DNA of 64,000 nt from Dehalococcoidia bacterium (GTDB taxonomy: Bacteria > Chloroflexota > Dehalococcoidia > GIF9 > AB-539-J10), in NCBI GenBank assembly GCA_003562475.1, contig PWUU01000048.1, forward strand, positions 1 to 64,000, read 5' to 3'. This document shows, piece by piece, positions 52,714-62,726 of this stretch. A model generated the notes under the pieces. That model was not told the DNA's origin and did not search any database. It worked only from the letters and a program-made list of their open reading frames with translations. Numbering within the stretch: position 1 is the first letter of the stretch; the number at the start of each line of letters is the position of its first letter. A program made the translations under genes and the position numbers.

Positions 52714-54390
52714 CTAGTAAAAGCCCGGATCCTGATAGACCCCGAAAACGTCACGGTAGACATCACAGATCTCCTGCTCCGTGGCATAGGCTTTGACGGC
52801 CTCGAGCACGTAGGGCATCACGTTCTCACTGCTCTTACAGGCTCGACGGACACCGTCAAGCGTTTGTACAACCTTCCGATTGTCCCTGGTCCGCTTCACC
52901 TCGTTCAAGCGCTTGATCTGCTCTTCTTCAAGTGTTTCGTCTATCTTGAGTATCTCAATCGGTGCCTTTTCCTCTGACAGATACTTGTTGACCCCCACCA
53001 GTGTCTTCGCCCCGGTATCCAGCTGCCGCTGGTAATGGTAGGCGGCCTCGGCGATCTCAATCTGGGGAAATCCCTGCTCAATCGCGACCATCATGCCGCC
53101 CATCTTGTCTATCTTCTCAATATACTCGCAGGCTTTTTCTTCCATCTCACTGGTCAAAGCCTCGACGAAGTAGGACCCGGCCAGCGGGTCGACAGTATTA
53201 ATCACCCCGGTCTCATCAGCAATGATCTGCTGGGTGCGAAGCGCAACCGTAACCGCCTGATCAGAGGGTAGCGCCAGGGTCTCATCGTAGGAGTTCGTGT
53301 GAAGCGACTGCGTTCCGCCCAGGGCCGCTGCCAGCGCCTGAGTGGCTACCCGGACAGTATTGTTCAGTGGTTGCTGTGCAGTAAGCGAGACACCCGCTGT
53401 CTGCGTATGGAACCTCATCCACCAGGACCGCGGGTTCTTCGCCTTGAACCGGTCTCTCATTATCCTCGCCCATATCCTTCGGGCCGCCCGGAACTTGGCT
53501 ATCTCCTCGAAGAAATCGATATGAGAGTCGAAGAAGAATGAAAGCCGGGGAGCAAAGGCATCGACTTCCAGGCTGGTGTGGTCGAGGACATCCTGCACAT
53601 AGGCAATGCCATCAGCCAGCGTAAAGGCCAGCTCCTGGACCGCCGTCGCGCCCGCCTCCCGCATGTGGTAGCCACTGATGCTGACCATATTCCACCGGGG
53701 GACATGCTTCGTACCGAACTCGATGGTGTCGCGGACAATCCTGACCGATGGCTCAAGCGGGCACATGAAGGTCTTCTGGGCAATGAACTCCTTGAGCATG
53801 TCATTCTGAATAGTGCCGCCCACCCTGTCCCAGCTCACTCCCTGTTTGTCGGCCAGCGCCAGGTTCATCGCCCAGGTAATGCTGGCCGGGGGATTGATGG
53901 TATGGGACACGGTCACCTCACCCAGGGGGATCCTGTCCATGAGGACTTCGAAGTCGGCCAGGGTATCAATAGCCACGCCACACTTGCCAATCTCAGCGCG
54001 GGCGCGGGGTGAATCGCTGTCATATCCCATCAGGGTAGGATAATCATAGGCAATGCTCAAACCGGTCTCACCGTGCCTCAACAACTGATGATACCGGCGG
54101 TTGGTGTCCTCGGCGCCGCCAAAGCCGGAGAACATCCGAAAGGTCCACAGCCGGCCACGATACATATCCGGCTGGCACCCCCGCGTGAAGGGGTAAGATC
54201 CGGGATAGCCGATCTTCTCCTCGTAGTCCAGGTCTTTGATGTCCTGAGGGGTATATACAGGGTTGATTTCCAGGTCAGAGACTGTGGAAAAACGCTTTCC
54301 TTCTTCAGCACTGCCGGGGTCCCCTTTAACCTTCTCCCTCCACTCCACCATCCCATCCCGCACCTGCTTTAGCGTCTTCTCGTCGAACAT
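52714..54390 (-). CDS. Adenosylcobalamin-dependent acyl-CoA mutase large subunit, isobutyryl-CoA-type signature
   Basis: The 558-residue protein is a complete TIM-barrel mutase subunit ([48 protein letters not shown]). At the substrate-specifying positions it has Phe87 (in RMFSGFG) and Gln205 (in EFIAQKTF). Methylmalonyl-CoA mutase has Tyr89 and Arg207 there and isobutyryl-CoA mutase Phe80 and Gln198; the spacing of 118 residues is identical in all three. This points to isobutyryl/n-butyryl-CoA interconversion or a related neutral acyl-CoA, although automatic annotation would say methylmalonyl-CoA mutase. First gene of a three-gene operon. Confidence 0.9.
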   Translation of the reverse strand: MFDEKTLKQVRDGMVEWREKVKGDPGSAEEGKRFSTVSDLEINPVYTPQDIKDLDYEEKIGYPGSYPFTRGCQPDMYRGRLWTFRMFSGFGGAEDTNRRYHQLLRHGETGLSIAYDYPTLMGYDSDSPRARAEIGKCGVAIDTLADFEVLMDRIPLGEVTVSHTINPPASITWAMNLALADKQGVSWDRVGGTIQNDMLKEFIAQKTFMCPLEPSVRIVRDTIEFGTKHVPRWNMVSISGYHMREAGATAVQELAFTLADGIAYVQDVLDHTSLEVDAFAPRLSFFFDSHIDFFEEIAKFRAARRIWARIMRDRFKAKNPRSWWMRFHTQTAGVSLTAQQPLNNTVRVATQALAAALGGTQSLHTNSYDETLALPSDQAVTVALRTQQIIADETGVINTVDPLAGSYFVEALTSEMEEKACEYIEKIDKMGGMMVAIEQGFPQIEIAEAAYHYQRQLDTGAKTLVGVNKYLSEEKAPIEILKIDETLEEEQIKRLNEVKRTRDNRKVVQTLDGVRRACKSSENVMPYVLEAVKAYATEQEICDVYRDVFGVYQDPGFY

Positions 54391-54605
54391 GCTTCCCTCC
54401 GCGGTCGAACCTCAAGAGCTACACCGGCAATCTATGGTCTGGTAGAGTGGTGCTCGTGTGGTGACAATGGCGTTCCTGGCCAAGCGGATTGTACCCGAAG
54501 TGAGTCATGTCCCGTCAATCTGCCGTGACGGCCCCGACGCAGACTGCCATGGATGAGAATGGCGCTGCGACTCATGGCCGGGTAGAGTCACAGGAGACAA
54601 ACATT

Positions 54606-55418
54606 GTGACAATGAGACTCCCGGAGCGCGTGTACGGTGTCGACTTCAGTGGCGGGAAGAACGCCGGAGACAGGATATCGATCGCCATTGGCACCACCAC
54701 AGGCGATGTCCTGGAGATCATCGATTGTCGTCGGGCAAGAGATCTGCTGGGGGTTGCTGAGAGAGACCGGTGCCTGCGCACACTCCGCGACTTCGTCGCC
54801 ACGCAGACATCCTGTGCCTTCGGCTTTGACTTCCCCTTCGGTCTCCCCTACAACGTCGTTCAGGCGGATAGCTGGGAGGAATTCGTCCTGTCCTTCAGCC
54901 ATCGTTACCCGTCTCCCGAGCAGTTCAGGGAGGCCTGCTGGATAGCTGCCGGCAATCGCGAAGAGAGGCGACTGACCGACAGGGAGAGCAAGACGCCGTT
55001 CTCCCCGTACAACCGGCGGCTCTTTCGACAAACCTACTACGGCATCCGTGATGTCCTTGCTCCGCTGGTGAGGGACCATCTCGCATCGGTCCTGCCGATG
55101 CAGTCTGCATCGTCGGACGGTCCGTGGCTCCTTGAGATCTGTCCCGCGTCGACGCTGAAGCGAATGGGACTGCCCCAGAGCTATAAGGGGAACGGCGGGG
55201 TCGTGGACAGGAGAGGGATCCGCGCTTTCATCCTTGATGAACTCGAGAAGGCCGGCCTGGCCATCCAGTCCGCAGAACTACGGTCAGCGATCCTGCGTGA
55301 CAGGAATGGCGATGCGCTCGACAGCGTCGTCGCCGCCTTCGCCACCTTCCGCGCGGTCTGCAGCGCGGCACCCGGCCTCACGCGGGAACACCTTCTTGAG
55401 GGTTATGTCTATCTCTAG
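54606..55418 (+). CDS. DUF429-family protein
   Basis: The 270-residue form starting at GTG 54606 is preferred, because AGGAG lies nine bases upstream and the conserved part follows directly (YGVDFSGGKNAGDRISIAIG). Members have an RNase-H-like fold with an N-terminal Asp, then FGFDFPFGLP and a C-terminal EICPAS and D-A-x-x-x-A segment (GDALDSVVAAFATF). The function of the family is not established; nuclease activity is suspected from the fold. It is divergent from the mutase operon, with a gap of about 215 bases. Confidence 0.8.
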   Translation: MTMRLPERVYGVDFSGGKNAGDRISIAIGTTTGDVLEIIDCRRARDLLGVAERDRCLRTLRDFVATQTSCAFGFDFPFGLPYNVVQADSWEEFVLSFSHRYPSPEQFREACWIAAGNREERRLTDRESKTPFSPYNRRLFRQTYYGIRDVLAPLVRDHLASVLPMQSASSDGPWLLEICPASTLKRMGLPQSYKGNGGVVDRRGIRAFILDELEKAGLAIQSAELRSAILRDRNGDALDSVVAAFATFRAVCSAAPGLTREHLLEGYVYL

Positions 55419-55566
55419 GTGCAGAGTGGGGTAACGGCAACCGTGCTACCGCATGCTGTCGCGGCCGTGCAACTGGAGAAGCGTCGCGGTCAGTAAACGC
55501 AGATTATTCTCATGCGACTATTTGGATGGTACAATTGAAGGAGGTATGGAGGGACAGACCGCATAG

Positions 55567-55842
55567 ATGACGCTCCCCGTCCAGAGAGACATCGGTGATG
55601 CGCCATATCAGTTAGTCCACCGGACTGCGTCCGCGCTGATCCTGGCGGAAAGGTTCCGCGCTCCCGTCGCGGTCATGCTAGTCCATTCATTCAGCCCTGA
55701 CAACGAATGGTTCGACGTATTCGCGAGCTTTGCTAGAGTAATGGGTGCCGATGCACGGCCAAACCAACTGGCAGAGGCAAGACATGTTCGGCATACACTC
55801 CTATTCCTCGGTTGGGCGAGAGATACAGATGCCGGACACTGA
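55567..55842 (+). CDS. Possible fragment of a DUF6946-like protein, 91 aa
   Basis: The frame YQLVHRTASALILAERFRAP then AVMLVHSFSPDNEWFDVFAS, ending LLFLGWARD, resembles the C-terminal half of uncharacterised proteins of about 190 residues. A TAG lies immediately before the ATG, and the nearest GGAGGG is too far upstream, so the gene is probably 5'-truncated. Function unknown. Confidence 0.4.
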   Translation: MTLPVQRDIGDAPYQLVHRTASALILAERFRAPVAVMLVHSFSPDNEWFDVFASFARVMGADARPNQLAEARHVRHTLLFLGWARDTDAGH

Positions 55843-56128
55843 AGCCCAGTGGTCGTGGAAACCGGACGATACGGGGCTGGGGAGGCATCCTCCGTTTTCG
55901 GGGACGCCATACCTGATTGAGCAGGCAACCGTCGTACTAGCACATACGCGAAGCCCGGCGCCGGAACCTCGCTTGTCACCATTGGCACTGTGCCCCGATG
56001 GCGGACAGGGCCCGCCATCCTCAATTCATTTCACTTCCGGAATCGGCGAGAGGGAGGCTCTCCGACCCTCAGTGTCGCGGTGAGGGCTTTGGCGAGAGAT
56101 GCGCGAATGTCCCGGAATCAGGACCGGG
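55843..56128. other. Short gap, no gene seen
   Basis: Convergent space between the DUF6946-like fragment and the Dph6-like gene; no hairpin or conserved frame was found. Confidence 0.3.
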
Positions 56129-56800
56129 TCAGGAACGGGGTATCAGGTCGCAGAAGACGAAGCGGTTATCACAGCAGACGCTCACCCCAGGTACGCACGA
56201 TAGCCCTTCCCGAAATATCGGGCCATCATACACGAACGTGTGGAATTCCCCGTTCTCACCGGAGGGGTCAACGCCGGGTGGCAATTCCGACAGAAACCGC
56301 TCGTCGAAGGGTCGCCCCACGAATCCCCTGTCAAGTACGGATGAATCAACACACGTAACGACAGCCTTGAAGCCCAGGGCTATGAATGTACGGGCAAGCT
56401 CTGCAGTGTCTCTTCCCCACAGGGGGAAGGCGGCCGTCATTCCCATTCTCGAAAGATTCTCCTCCCGATGTCTTCTTACTTCTTCCAGCACGACGTCTCC
56501 AAATGCTACGAGGCGAACGCCCGCCTGCACGTATCTTTGGAGAGTCTCCCGCATTCTCGCTTCGTACTCTTCGTTAGAGGCACTCTTTGAGATAGGCACC
56601 TCTTCAAGGCAATAACCCAGCGACTCTGCCTGTTGCTGGAGCAACGTTCGCCGCACACCATGCATGCTGATTCGATCATAGTCTTTCGTCACCGTCGTCA
56701 GCAGGGCCAATATCCGAAAATTTCCGGCCTTCCGAAGCTCGTAGAGGGCCAGCGCACTGTCCTTGCCGCCACTCCAGGTGAAGAGAACCTTCTCCGTCAT
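56129..56800 (-). CDS. Dph6-like PP-loop ATPase (diphthine-ammonia ligase family)
   Basis: The 223-residue protein begins MTEKVLFTWSGGKDSALALY, the PP-loop that activates a substrate with ATP. The middle has SMHGVRRTLLQQQAESLGYC and the end contains ENGEFHTFVYDGPIF, the signature of the MJ0570/Dph6 family. Bacteria lack diphthamide, so bacterial members have another, unknown substrate. The ATG at 56800 has GGAGAG nine bases upstream; the ORF-track start is a GTG seven codons earlier. Single gene. Confidence 0.9.
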   Translation of the reverse strand: MTEKVLFTWSGGKDSALALYELRKAGNFRILALLTTVTKDYDRISMHGVRRTLLQQQAESLGYCLEEVPISKSASNEEYEARMRETLQRYVQAGVRLVAFGDVVLEEVRRHREENLSRMGMTAAFPLWGRDTAELARTFIALGFKAVVTCVDSSVLDRGFVGRPFDERFLSELPPGVDPSGENGEFHTFVYDGPIFREGLSCVPGVSVCCDNRFVFCDLIPRS

Positions 56801-57267
56801 TTCAATGCGCTCTCCGTTCACTAGCCGACATCACTAGAGTATCTCACGAAAAGAGTGACGTGAGCGGAACACCTCCAACTGTAGCGTTCGATTGATCCCC
56901 GCCCGCGCGACGGATACCACATGCGGCATCTTCACGGCATCACGCACCCCGCAATTGCAGGGCCGAGTAGCAACCGCCCGCTACGGAGAAGCGTAACAGC
57001 ATCGTGCACCTGGTATTCAACGCCGAGACGGGAGACAACGGCGTGCAGACGCAGAGATCCGCGCCCTGTAATGACCACGTCCACCCTGACGGGCACGAGG
57101 CATCGTCGTGCCCCTCCCGGCGGACAATCCCCACCCCAGTTGCGTGAAGGTTTGAAACCCAACGCTGCGGCGCACTGCCAGGCCCCACATGCGACAGGCA
57201 AATATGAACTGAATGCGAGCCCGGAAGGAGAGAATCGTCGACGTGAATGGAATGACTACCGTAGGGA

Positions 57268-57502
57268 CCAAAAAGAAGTGCCCCAGATGTCCTCGCAGCT
57301 TGTACTCACGCGACCACCCCCAAGTTCTCCTGTCTTCCTTGTCCCTCAACTTGTGGTCTTGGGAGTCGAATGACACTACCCCTCAGGAATCAAGCCCTTT
57401 CTTGCTGCTCAGTGACCTGGGGCAAATAGTAAGATAGCCTATGGCGATAGGGGCTGTCAAGGACGTTTCACTCGTGGAGAGACAGATCGAATGCGATTAT
57501 CT
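57268..57502 (+). repeat. Dispersed ~235 bp repeat R2, copy 2
   Basis: This copy aligns with 20122-20358 (shared AAAAAGAAG, GCCCCAGAT, TCCTGTCTTCCTT, CCTGGGGCA, CTGTCAAGG, ATGCGATT). The surrounding gap 56801-57627 shows no gene. The two copies are in the same orientation, 37 kb apart. Confidence 0.7.
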
Positions 57503-57627
57503 CTGGTTTTCCGCCCGTGCGCCGTCCGGTGCGGCGGAGTCCAGGTACGCACACAGAAATGCCATGCCACAACCGCCACGAGGCGCAACAGGCGACGGCC
57601 ACGAGTCAATCGGGAACGACTGAACGG

Positions 57628-58023
57628 TCACTGACTCTTGCGATTGACAAGCAACTGCACGACGCCACCGGCGACTCCCCACAGGACAACCGAGACCAGA
57701 CCGTACACCTGGGGGACTCTCAGCAACCACGGTATCGTATAGTGCGCCTGCGGCGAGGAGGGGTCACCGAGCAGCCTGATCGACACATCGTACGCGAGGT
57801 CGCCAAGTACCACCCCCGGCAGGTTCACCAGGATTACCGAGTCGTTGGGCCAGAGCCGTATCGCCAGCACTCCGGCGACCAGTCCAGCGCAAAGACAACT
57901 CGCGAGTATCCTCGTCCGGGAGAGCATCGCAAACCACCCCAGCAGCTTGGCAACGACAGCGGCGAGCAGCGTGTATACCAGCTGGGGCACCACGACCGCA
58001 ATGAGCATGCCCGACGTATTCAT
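57628..58023 (-). CDS. Hypothetical membrane protein, 131 aa
   Basis: Four hydrophobic segments are visible (about 5-27, 38-56, 62-75 and 105-125), with short polar loops (SRTR, NPxS-like turns). The segment ending LLVNRKSQ is the cytoplasmic-type basic tail. No family was recognised. It is divergent from the quinone-reductase gene. Confidence 0.6.
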   Translation of the reverse strand: MNTSGMLIAVVVPQLVYTLLAAVVAKLLGWFAMLSRTRILASCLCAGLVAGVLAIRLWPNDSVILVNLPGVVLGDLAYDVSIRLLGDPSSPQAHYTIPWLLRVPQVYGLVSVVLWGVAGGVVQLLVNRKSQ

Positions 58024-58118
58024 AGTCCTGAAAGCATTCTATCCGGTTTCACGCAGGGGATGGAATGCGATAGCATGATGATGTCCACCATCACTGCGTG
58101 ACAAGGAAGGCCAACCCG

Positions 58119-58721
58119 ATGAGAGTATCCGTGATACTTGCCCACCCGTCCGCCTCCAGCTTCAATCATGCCATAGCCGCTGTCGCCATTCGGGCGCTGC
58201 GCGGGAACGGGCACGAGGTCCGCTTCCACGATCTGTATGAAGAGGAATTCGATCCCTTGCTGCGGGCCGGGGAAATCCCCCCGGATGCGACGTTGACCGC
58301 CGAGATTGCGAGGCACTGCGAGGAGATCGCAGAAGCCGATAGCATCATCGTCGTCCACCCGAACTGGTGGGGACAGCCGCCTGCCATCCTGAAGGGCTGG
58401 ATCGACAGAGTCATTCGCCCTGGTGTGGCGTACGAGTTCCTGGAAGGCGATGGAGGAGAAGGTATACCCCACGGACTCCTGAATGCGAAGACGGCTATCG
58501 TCTTCAATACATCCAATACGGAGCCTGAACGGGAGAAGCGAGTCTTCGGCGATCCCCTTGAGACCCTGTGGAAAAACTGCATCTTCGGGCTGTGCGGCGT
58601 CGACAGCTTCTATCGCAGGACATTCAGCATCGTCATCGTCAGTTCCGAGGTTCAGCGAAAGGAGTGGCTCGCCGAGGTTTGGCAGACCATTGATGAGCGG
58701 TTTCCGAAAGCGAACATCTGA
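58119..58721 (+). CDS. NAD(P)H-quinone reductase / flavodoxin-fold family (KefF/MdaB-like)
   Basis: The 200-residue protein starts MRVSVILAHPSASSFNHAIA with AGGAAGG upstream, and carries the FMN/FAD-binding pattern of the flavodoxin_2 family. IIVVHPNWWGQPPAILKGWI is the conserved second motif. Members reduce quinones or act as subunits of potassium-efflux systems; none of the latter is nearby. It is convergent with the glycyl-radical activase, 65 bases away; GCACGACG/CGTCGTGC in the gap could be a weak terminator. Confidence 0.85.
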   Translation: MRVSVILAHPSASSFNHAIAAVAIRALRGNGHEVRFHDLYEEEFDPLLRAGEIPPDATLTAEIARHCEEIAEADSIIVVHPNWWGQPPAILKGWIDRVIRPGVAYEFLEGDGGEGIPHGLLNAKTAIVFNTSNTEPEREKRVFGDPLETLWKNCIFGLCGVDSFYRRTFSIVIVSSEVQRKEWLAEVWQTIDERFPKANI

Positions 58722-58786
58722 GGAGCACGACGGCCGGACGGGTCCACGTCGTGCGTTGCCGCCCACCAGCAGGTCGGTCAACTCCT

Positions 58787-59716
58787 TCAACAGACGCAGA
58801 CTTCCAGATCGAAGGACGCCAGCATATCCCTGATCGAGCTGATCTTACTCACACCCTCTTCGTCCGAAGCTAACGCCTTACAGGTGTCCAGGGCATAGCT
58901 TCGAGACAGACGAAAGTACTTGTCCCTGCCCAACTGGTGGAAGGGCATAAGGTCGACTTCCTTCACACTTCTCAAGCTTGCTACAAACTCGCACGTCTTC
59001 CGAATGTTGTCCGCATCAAGGTTGAATCCCGGAATCAACGGCAACCTGATCACAATGGGGACTCCGCTCCTGCAGAGCTCTACTGCATTGCTCAAGATCA
59101 ACTCGTTGGAAACGCCTGTTCGATCCCTGTGCTTCACAGGATCCATGTGTTTGATATCCAGAAGCACCGAGTCCAGGTAGGGGATCACTCTTTCGAAGCA
59201 GTCCCACGGAGCGTGTCCACAGGTCTCTAGGACTGCACTGATGTGCGAATCGTAGCTTCGCCTGAGTAGTTCGTGAGCAAACTCAAGTTGATGGAGAGGT
59301 TCGCCACCGGATAGCGTCAGGCCGCCATCAGATACAGTGTGAAAGCATCTGTCCTTGTCGACCTCTCCCAGGATATCTTCAACTGTGACGACCTTGCCAG
59401 CATAAACCAGCGCTTCGCTCACGCAGCCTTCTACGCATCTCCCACATTCGTTGCACAGCTTCCTATCGATCTTGAATCCGCTCTCCACTTCCAGATCAGG
59501 ATTGACGGCCTTCGGCCGGCATGCCTCCACACAAGCGCCACATCTAACGCATCGCGAGCGATAGAACTCAATCTCTATGTGCGGGCTCTGGCATTCAGGA
59601 TTACAGCACCAGTCGCATACGAGCGGACACCCTTTCAGGAATACAAGTGTTCGTATGCCTGTGCCGTCGTGAAGCGAGTAAGGCTGGATGTGAGTGATGG
59701 TTCCGCGTGTCTTCAT
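58787..59716 (-). CDS. Glycyl-radical enzyme activating protein (radical SAM)
   Basis: The 309-residue enzyme has the radical SAM motif C-x3-C-x2-C in FLKGCPLVCDWCCNPE, then two extra [4Fe-4S] sites, CVRCGACVEAC and CNECGRCVEGC, which are found in activases of non-PFL glycyl radical enzymes. The later segment VSDGGLTLSGGEPLHQLEFA binds SAM. The ATG at 59716 is chosen over a TTG 13 codons upstream that has no ribosome site. It follows the glycyl-radical enzyme gene by 120 bases, and would install the radical on its C-terminal glycine. Confidence 0.95.
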   Translation of the reverse strand: MKTRGTITHIQPYSLHDGTGIRTLVFLKGCPLVCDWCCNPECQSPHIEIEFYRSRCVRCGACVEACRPKAVNPDLEVESGFKIDRKLCNECGRCVEGCVSEALVYAGKVVTVEDILGEVDKDRCFHTVSDGGLTLSGGEPLHQLEFAHELLRRSYDSHISAVLETCGHAPWDCFERVIPYLDSVLLDIKHMDPVKHRDRTGVSNELILSNAVELCRSGVPIVIRLPLIPGFNLDADNIRKTCEFVASLRSVKEVDLMPFHQLGRDKYFRLSRSYALDTCKALASDEEGVSKISSIRDMLASFDLEVCVC

Positions 59717-59836
59717 CTTGACCTGAACTCCCGCGGACAGTCCCGGAAGACTCAAGGAGTCTTCAATGGCGCAATTTCCGGCAAGCCAAACCCGACAGTG
59801 AAGCGTGAATCCCGCCCGCCCCGAGTCTCCATCAGA

Positions 59837-62410
59837 CTAGAAGTGGTGTTCAGTTCTGCTGATAATGGTGTCCTGAACTTCTTTGTCCAACTCGACAAAG
59901 ATCGCACTATATCCGCCAGTTCTTACCACAAGGTCTTTGTACTCATCCGGATGTTTCTGCGCCTCCTTTAACGCATCAGTGTCCATAACAGTGTACTGGA
60001 CCGTCTGTCCCCTCATGAGTACGTAGGCCCTGACCAGGTCAGCCCACTTGCTCAACTCCCTTTCGCCGGACACAGCGGCTGTGGTGAAGCGACAGTTGAA
60101 CAGTATGCCGTTGGTAGCTCTCCAGGTGTCGAGCTTTGCTGCCGACTTATGCAGCCTGGTGGGACCTTCCAGGTCTGCACCCGCTGACGGGTCTATCGCG
60201 GAAGACAAGGGCTCTCCTATGCCTCTCCCCTCCGGTGTTGCCCAGGTGTCATAACCCATGTACACATAGTTGGTCAGTGAGAAGAACCCGCCAACGAAGT
60301 TGCCGCCATGAGGTGTCCTGTGTCTTTCGTACGCATCCATCCAGGCGTTGGAGAGTCTCACCGCCCACTTGTCAGCATAGTCATCATCGTTGCCATATTT
60401 GGGTGCCTTGCGACATCTTTCCCTGATGTGTTCGTAGCCCACCCAATTGTTGTCCATTGCCTCTACGAGTTCATCCCAGGTGATCTCTTTCCTGTCATAG
60501 ACCAGATACTCGATTGCCGCCAGCGAGTCAGCACCGGTGCTCAACCCCACACCTATTGCCCCGGTCCAGTTGTATTTGCACCCCCCATCCATGTAGTCCA
60601 CGCCCTTATGCCTCGGGCCGGGGTGCAGCAGGTCCAGTACCGGCACAGGATGCCAGGTCTTCCATGCCCAGTCCATCAGGTTGTTGTAGATGCAATTCAA
60701 GCGCACAGTGTGGTCGATTTGTTTCTTGACGGCAGCGAAGAAGTCTTCCATGGTCTTGAAGTCCCCGGGGTTGCCGGTCTCCACTCCGGCCCGGTCTCCA
60801 CTTTTCTTCTCTATGCCGTTGTATATTGCCAGGTGCACCAACTTAGCCAGATTGAAGTACCCTGCGTTCGCCCGCGGGTTTGTATCTACGCCACTGGTAT
60901 TGGGATCGGTCGCATTCTCCTGGCAACCGAGGTCAGCGTAGTTTCTGGCCTCAGCAAGAGACACTCCCCGATTCATCAGCGACGGCACAATGGCCTCGTC
61001 GTTGACTATATGTGGAATGCCGGTACTGAGACGCAGTACCTCAAGGACGGCTTTGAGGATGTCGTTTGGGGTGTTCTTGTGAACCCTGAAGGAGATGCCC
61101 GGATCATTCAGGTGAACGTGAGCGTGAGCCTCCAGCACCATGTACGACAATTCGTTCGTGGCATCCTGACCATGCTCATCCATGCCGGAAATGGCCATCT
61201 TGTCATTGGTGCTGAAGCTGGGGACTCTTCTTGCCCTGTGGTATTCCTGCAGGTACTTTCTCTCCCTGATCTTAATGAAGAGACACTCCAGCAGGAATTG
61301 TGCCAATTGCCTGGAGGTCTTCCCACTCTCCAGGTCTCTCCTGAGGTACGGATACATGTACTGGTCGAACCTGCCGGCAGAATGCGAATCGCCACCATCA
61401 CACAGGTGAATCGCATTGTGGAGGAAATGCCAGCACTGCACCGCTTCCCACCAGGAATCAGCGGGATACTCGGGCACCCTGCGGCACACCCGCGACATGT
61501 CCTGCAGTTCTGCCCTCCGCTTCTGACTCGTCTCTCCGGCGGCCATTTCGGCGGCTAAGTCAGCACAGCGATTCGCGTAGATAATGATGGCGTCGGCGGC
61601 TATGAGCATACCCCTGTAGACGTTTAGCCTGTCGAGTTCAGCATGAGATGAAACATCGGAGCCATCAATTCTCTCCATTTCAGCCCGAATCTCTTCTTTG
61701 AGCTCCTTCAGGCCCTTCCTCAGAACAGTCGCGTAGTCAGCGATTGTATGGGACACGCCAAAGCCGATGAGCGGATGGGACATCTTGCCCGGGAAGTGTC
61801 CGTTGTGGAAGCCTACATAGGGGAAATTCTCGTCCAATTGCTTTTGTATGATGGCAGGGTGACAGATATCTCGCCAGTACGGGATGATCTCCTCTTTAAG
61901 AGCTTTGTAGTCGTTTTCATCCACCACCCAGGCTTCAACTCCCCTGACTCTGAGAGCGTCCAGCTCGCTCATGTGCTCGCCAACTTCCTCAACGAACACC
62001 GACCTTTCCAGCCAGGTGCTCATGAACTCCGGCTCGACTTCTGTCCCCAGCAGGTAAGCACTGGGATCACCCATCAAGAGCTGGTATTCATCGCAGATTA
62101 GTGGGATGAATTGACAGATGTGTTTCAGCCCCTTCGCCTTCCTGATGATTGGGGGCTCGCCTTCAGTCTGCTGATAACTCTCCGTCAGTAGTTTCCCGCG
62201 CCAGATTGAGAGATAGCCTCTCTTTCCGTCCGGCCTTTCGAGCAGCATTTCCCTCAGCGTCTGAATGCGCTGCTCCTCTTCGTCATCTCCCTTCAGAATC
62301 ATCCGGTCAAAGATCGAACCCCGCCACATCTTGCCGTAACTCCTGGAACGTTCCCACCATGGAATGACTCTGTCAGCGTTCTTCTGCTTCGCGCCAACAC
62401 TGCCGGCCAT
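59837..62410 (-). CDS. Glycyl radical enzyme (non-PFL type), substrate unknown
   Basis: With GGGAGG upstream of ATG 62410, the product is 857 residues. The thiyl cysteine is Cys496 in ADLGCQEN, a single Cys as in lyases and decarboxylases rather than the double Cys of pyruvate formate-lyase. The radical site is Gly833 in VRTGGYSA, where Thr replaces the more common Val. The segment ISRTEH follows, as usual. The usual Cys context G-C-V-E is G-C-Q-E here. Substrate is undecided: dehydratase, decarboxylase and C-S or C-N lyase groups all remain possible. It forms a pair with the activase. Confidence 0.9.
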   Translation of the reverse strand: MAGSVGAKQKNADRVIPWWERSRSYGKMWRGSIFDRMILKGDDEEEQRIQTLREMLLERPDGKRGYLSIWRGKLLTESYQQTEGEPPIIRKAKGLKHICQFIPLICDEYQLLMGDPSAYLLGTEVEPEFMSTWLERSVFVEEVGEHMSELDALRVRGVEAWVVDENDYKALKEEIIPYWRDICHPAIIQKQLDENFPYVGFHNGHFPGKMSHPLIGFGVSHTIADYATVLRKGLKELKEEIRAEMERIDGSDVSSHAELDRLNVYRGMLIAADAIIIYANRCADLAAEMAAGETSQKRRAELQDMSRVCRRVPEYPADSWWEAVQCWHFLHNAIHLCDGGDSHSAGRFDQYMYPYLRRDLESGKTSRQLAQFLLECLFIKIRERKYLQEYHRARRVPSFSTNDKMAISGMDEHGQDATNELSYMVLEAHAHVHLNDPGISFRVHKNTPNDILKAVLEVLRLSTGIPHIVNDEAIVPSLMNRGVSLAEARNYADLGCQENATDPNTSGVDTNPRANAGYFNLAKLVHLAIYNGIEKKSGDRAGVETGNPGDFKTMEDFFAAVKKQIDHTVRLNCIYNNLMDWAWKTWHPVPVLDLLHPGPRHKGVDYMDGGCKYNWTGAIGVGLSTGADSLAAIEYLVYDRKEITWDELVEAMDNNWVGYEHIRERCRKAPKYGNDDDYADKWAVRLSNAWMDAYERHRTPHGGNFVGGFFSLTNYVYMGYDTWATPEGRGIGEPLSSAIDPSAGADLEGPTRLHKSAAKLDTWRATNGILFNCRFTTAAVSGERELSKWADLVRAYVLMRGQTVQYTVMDTDALKEAQKHPDEYKDLVVRTGGYSAIFVELDKEVQDTIISRTEHHF

Positions 62411-62726
62411 GCGGACCTCCCTCAATACTGCTCATCACAGTTGACGTGTGGCTACGCTAGCATCGCGTCTGACCGCTGTCAACGTGGAGCGGATTCCGGC
62501 CACACCATGCGTATCTCTGCCCGAAGCGAGACTGACGGCTTGACCGGTTGCAGGCCGGAGTCCCCCGGGTGACAGGGTGGAGATCACCACCTCGCACGCA
62601 CCAGGGCAGTATGGTTTGGAACCGTCCCCTACCAGCAGATGGTCCACACAAGGTCAGTCGCACATCAATTGCACCACGGCAACCCTGGTTATGCACAGGC
62701 ACATCCGGCTGCGCTAGAACGCGGCG
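62411..62726. other. Intergenic stretch upstream of the glycyl radical enzyme
   Basis: About 316 bases without a gene. It must carry the promoter of the glycyl-radical operon, but no consensus pair was clear. Confidence 0.4.

Noticed and set aside
60308-61558. 416-residue plus-strand ORF antisense to the glycyl radical enzyme
   Set aside because: Shadow of a strongly conserved minus-strand gene; no ribosome site or recognisable domain.
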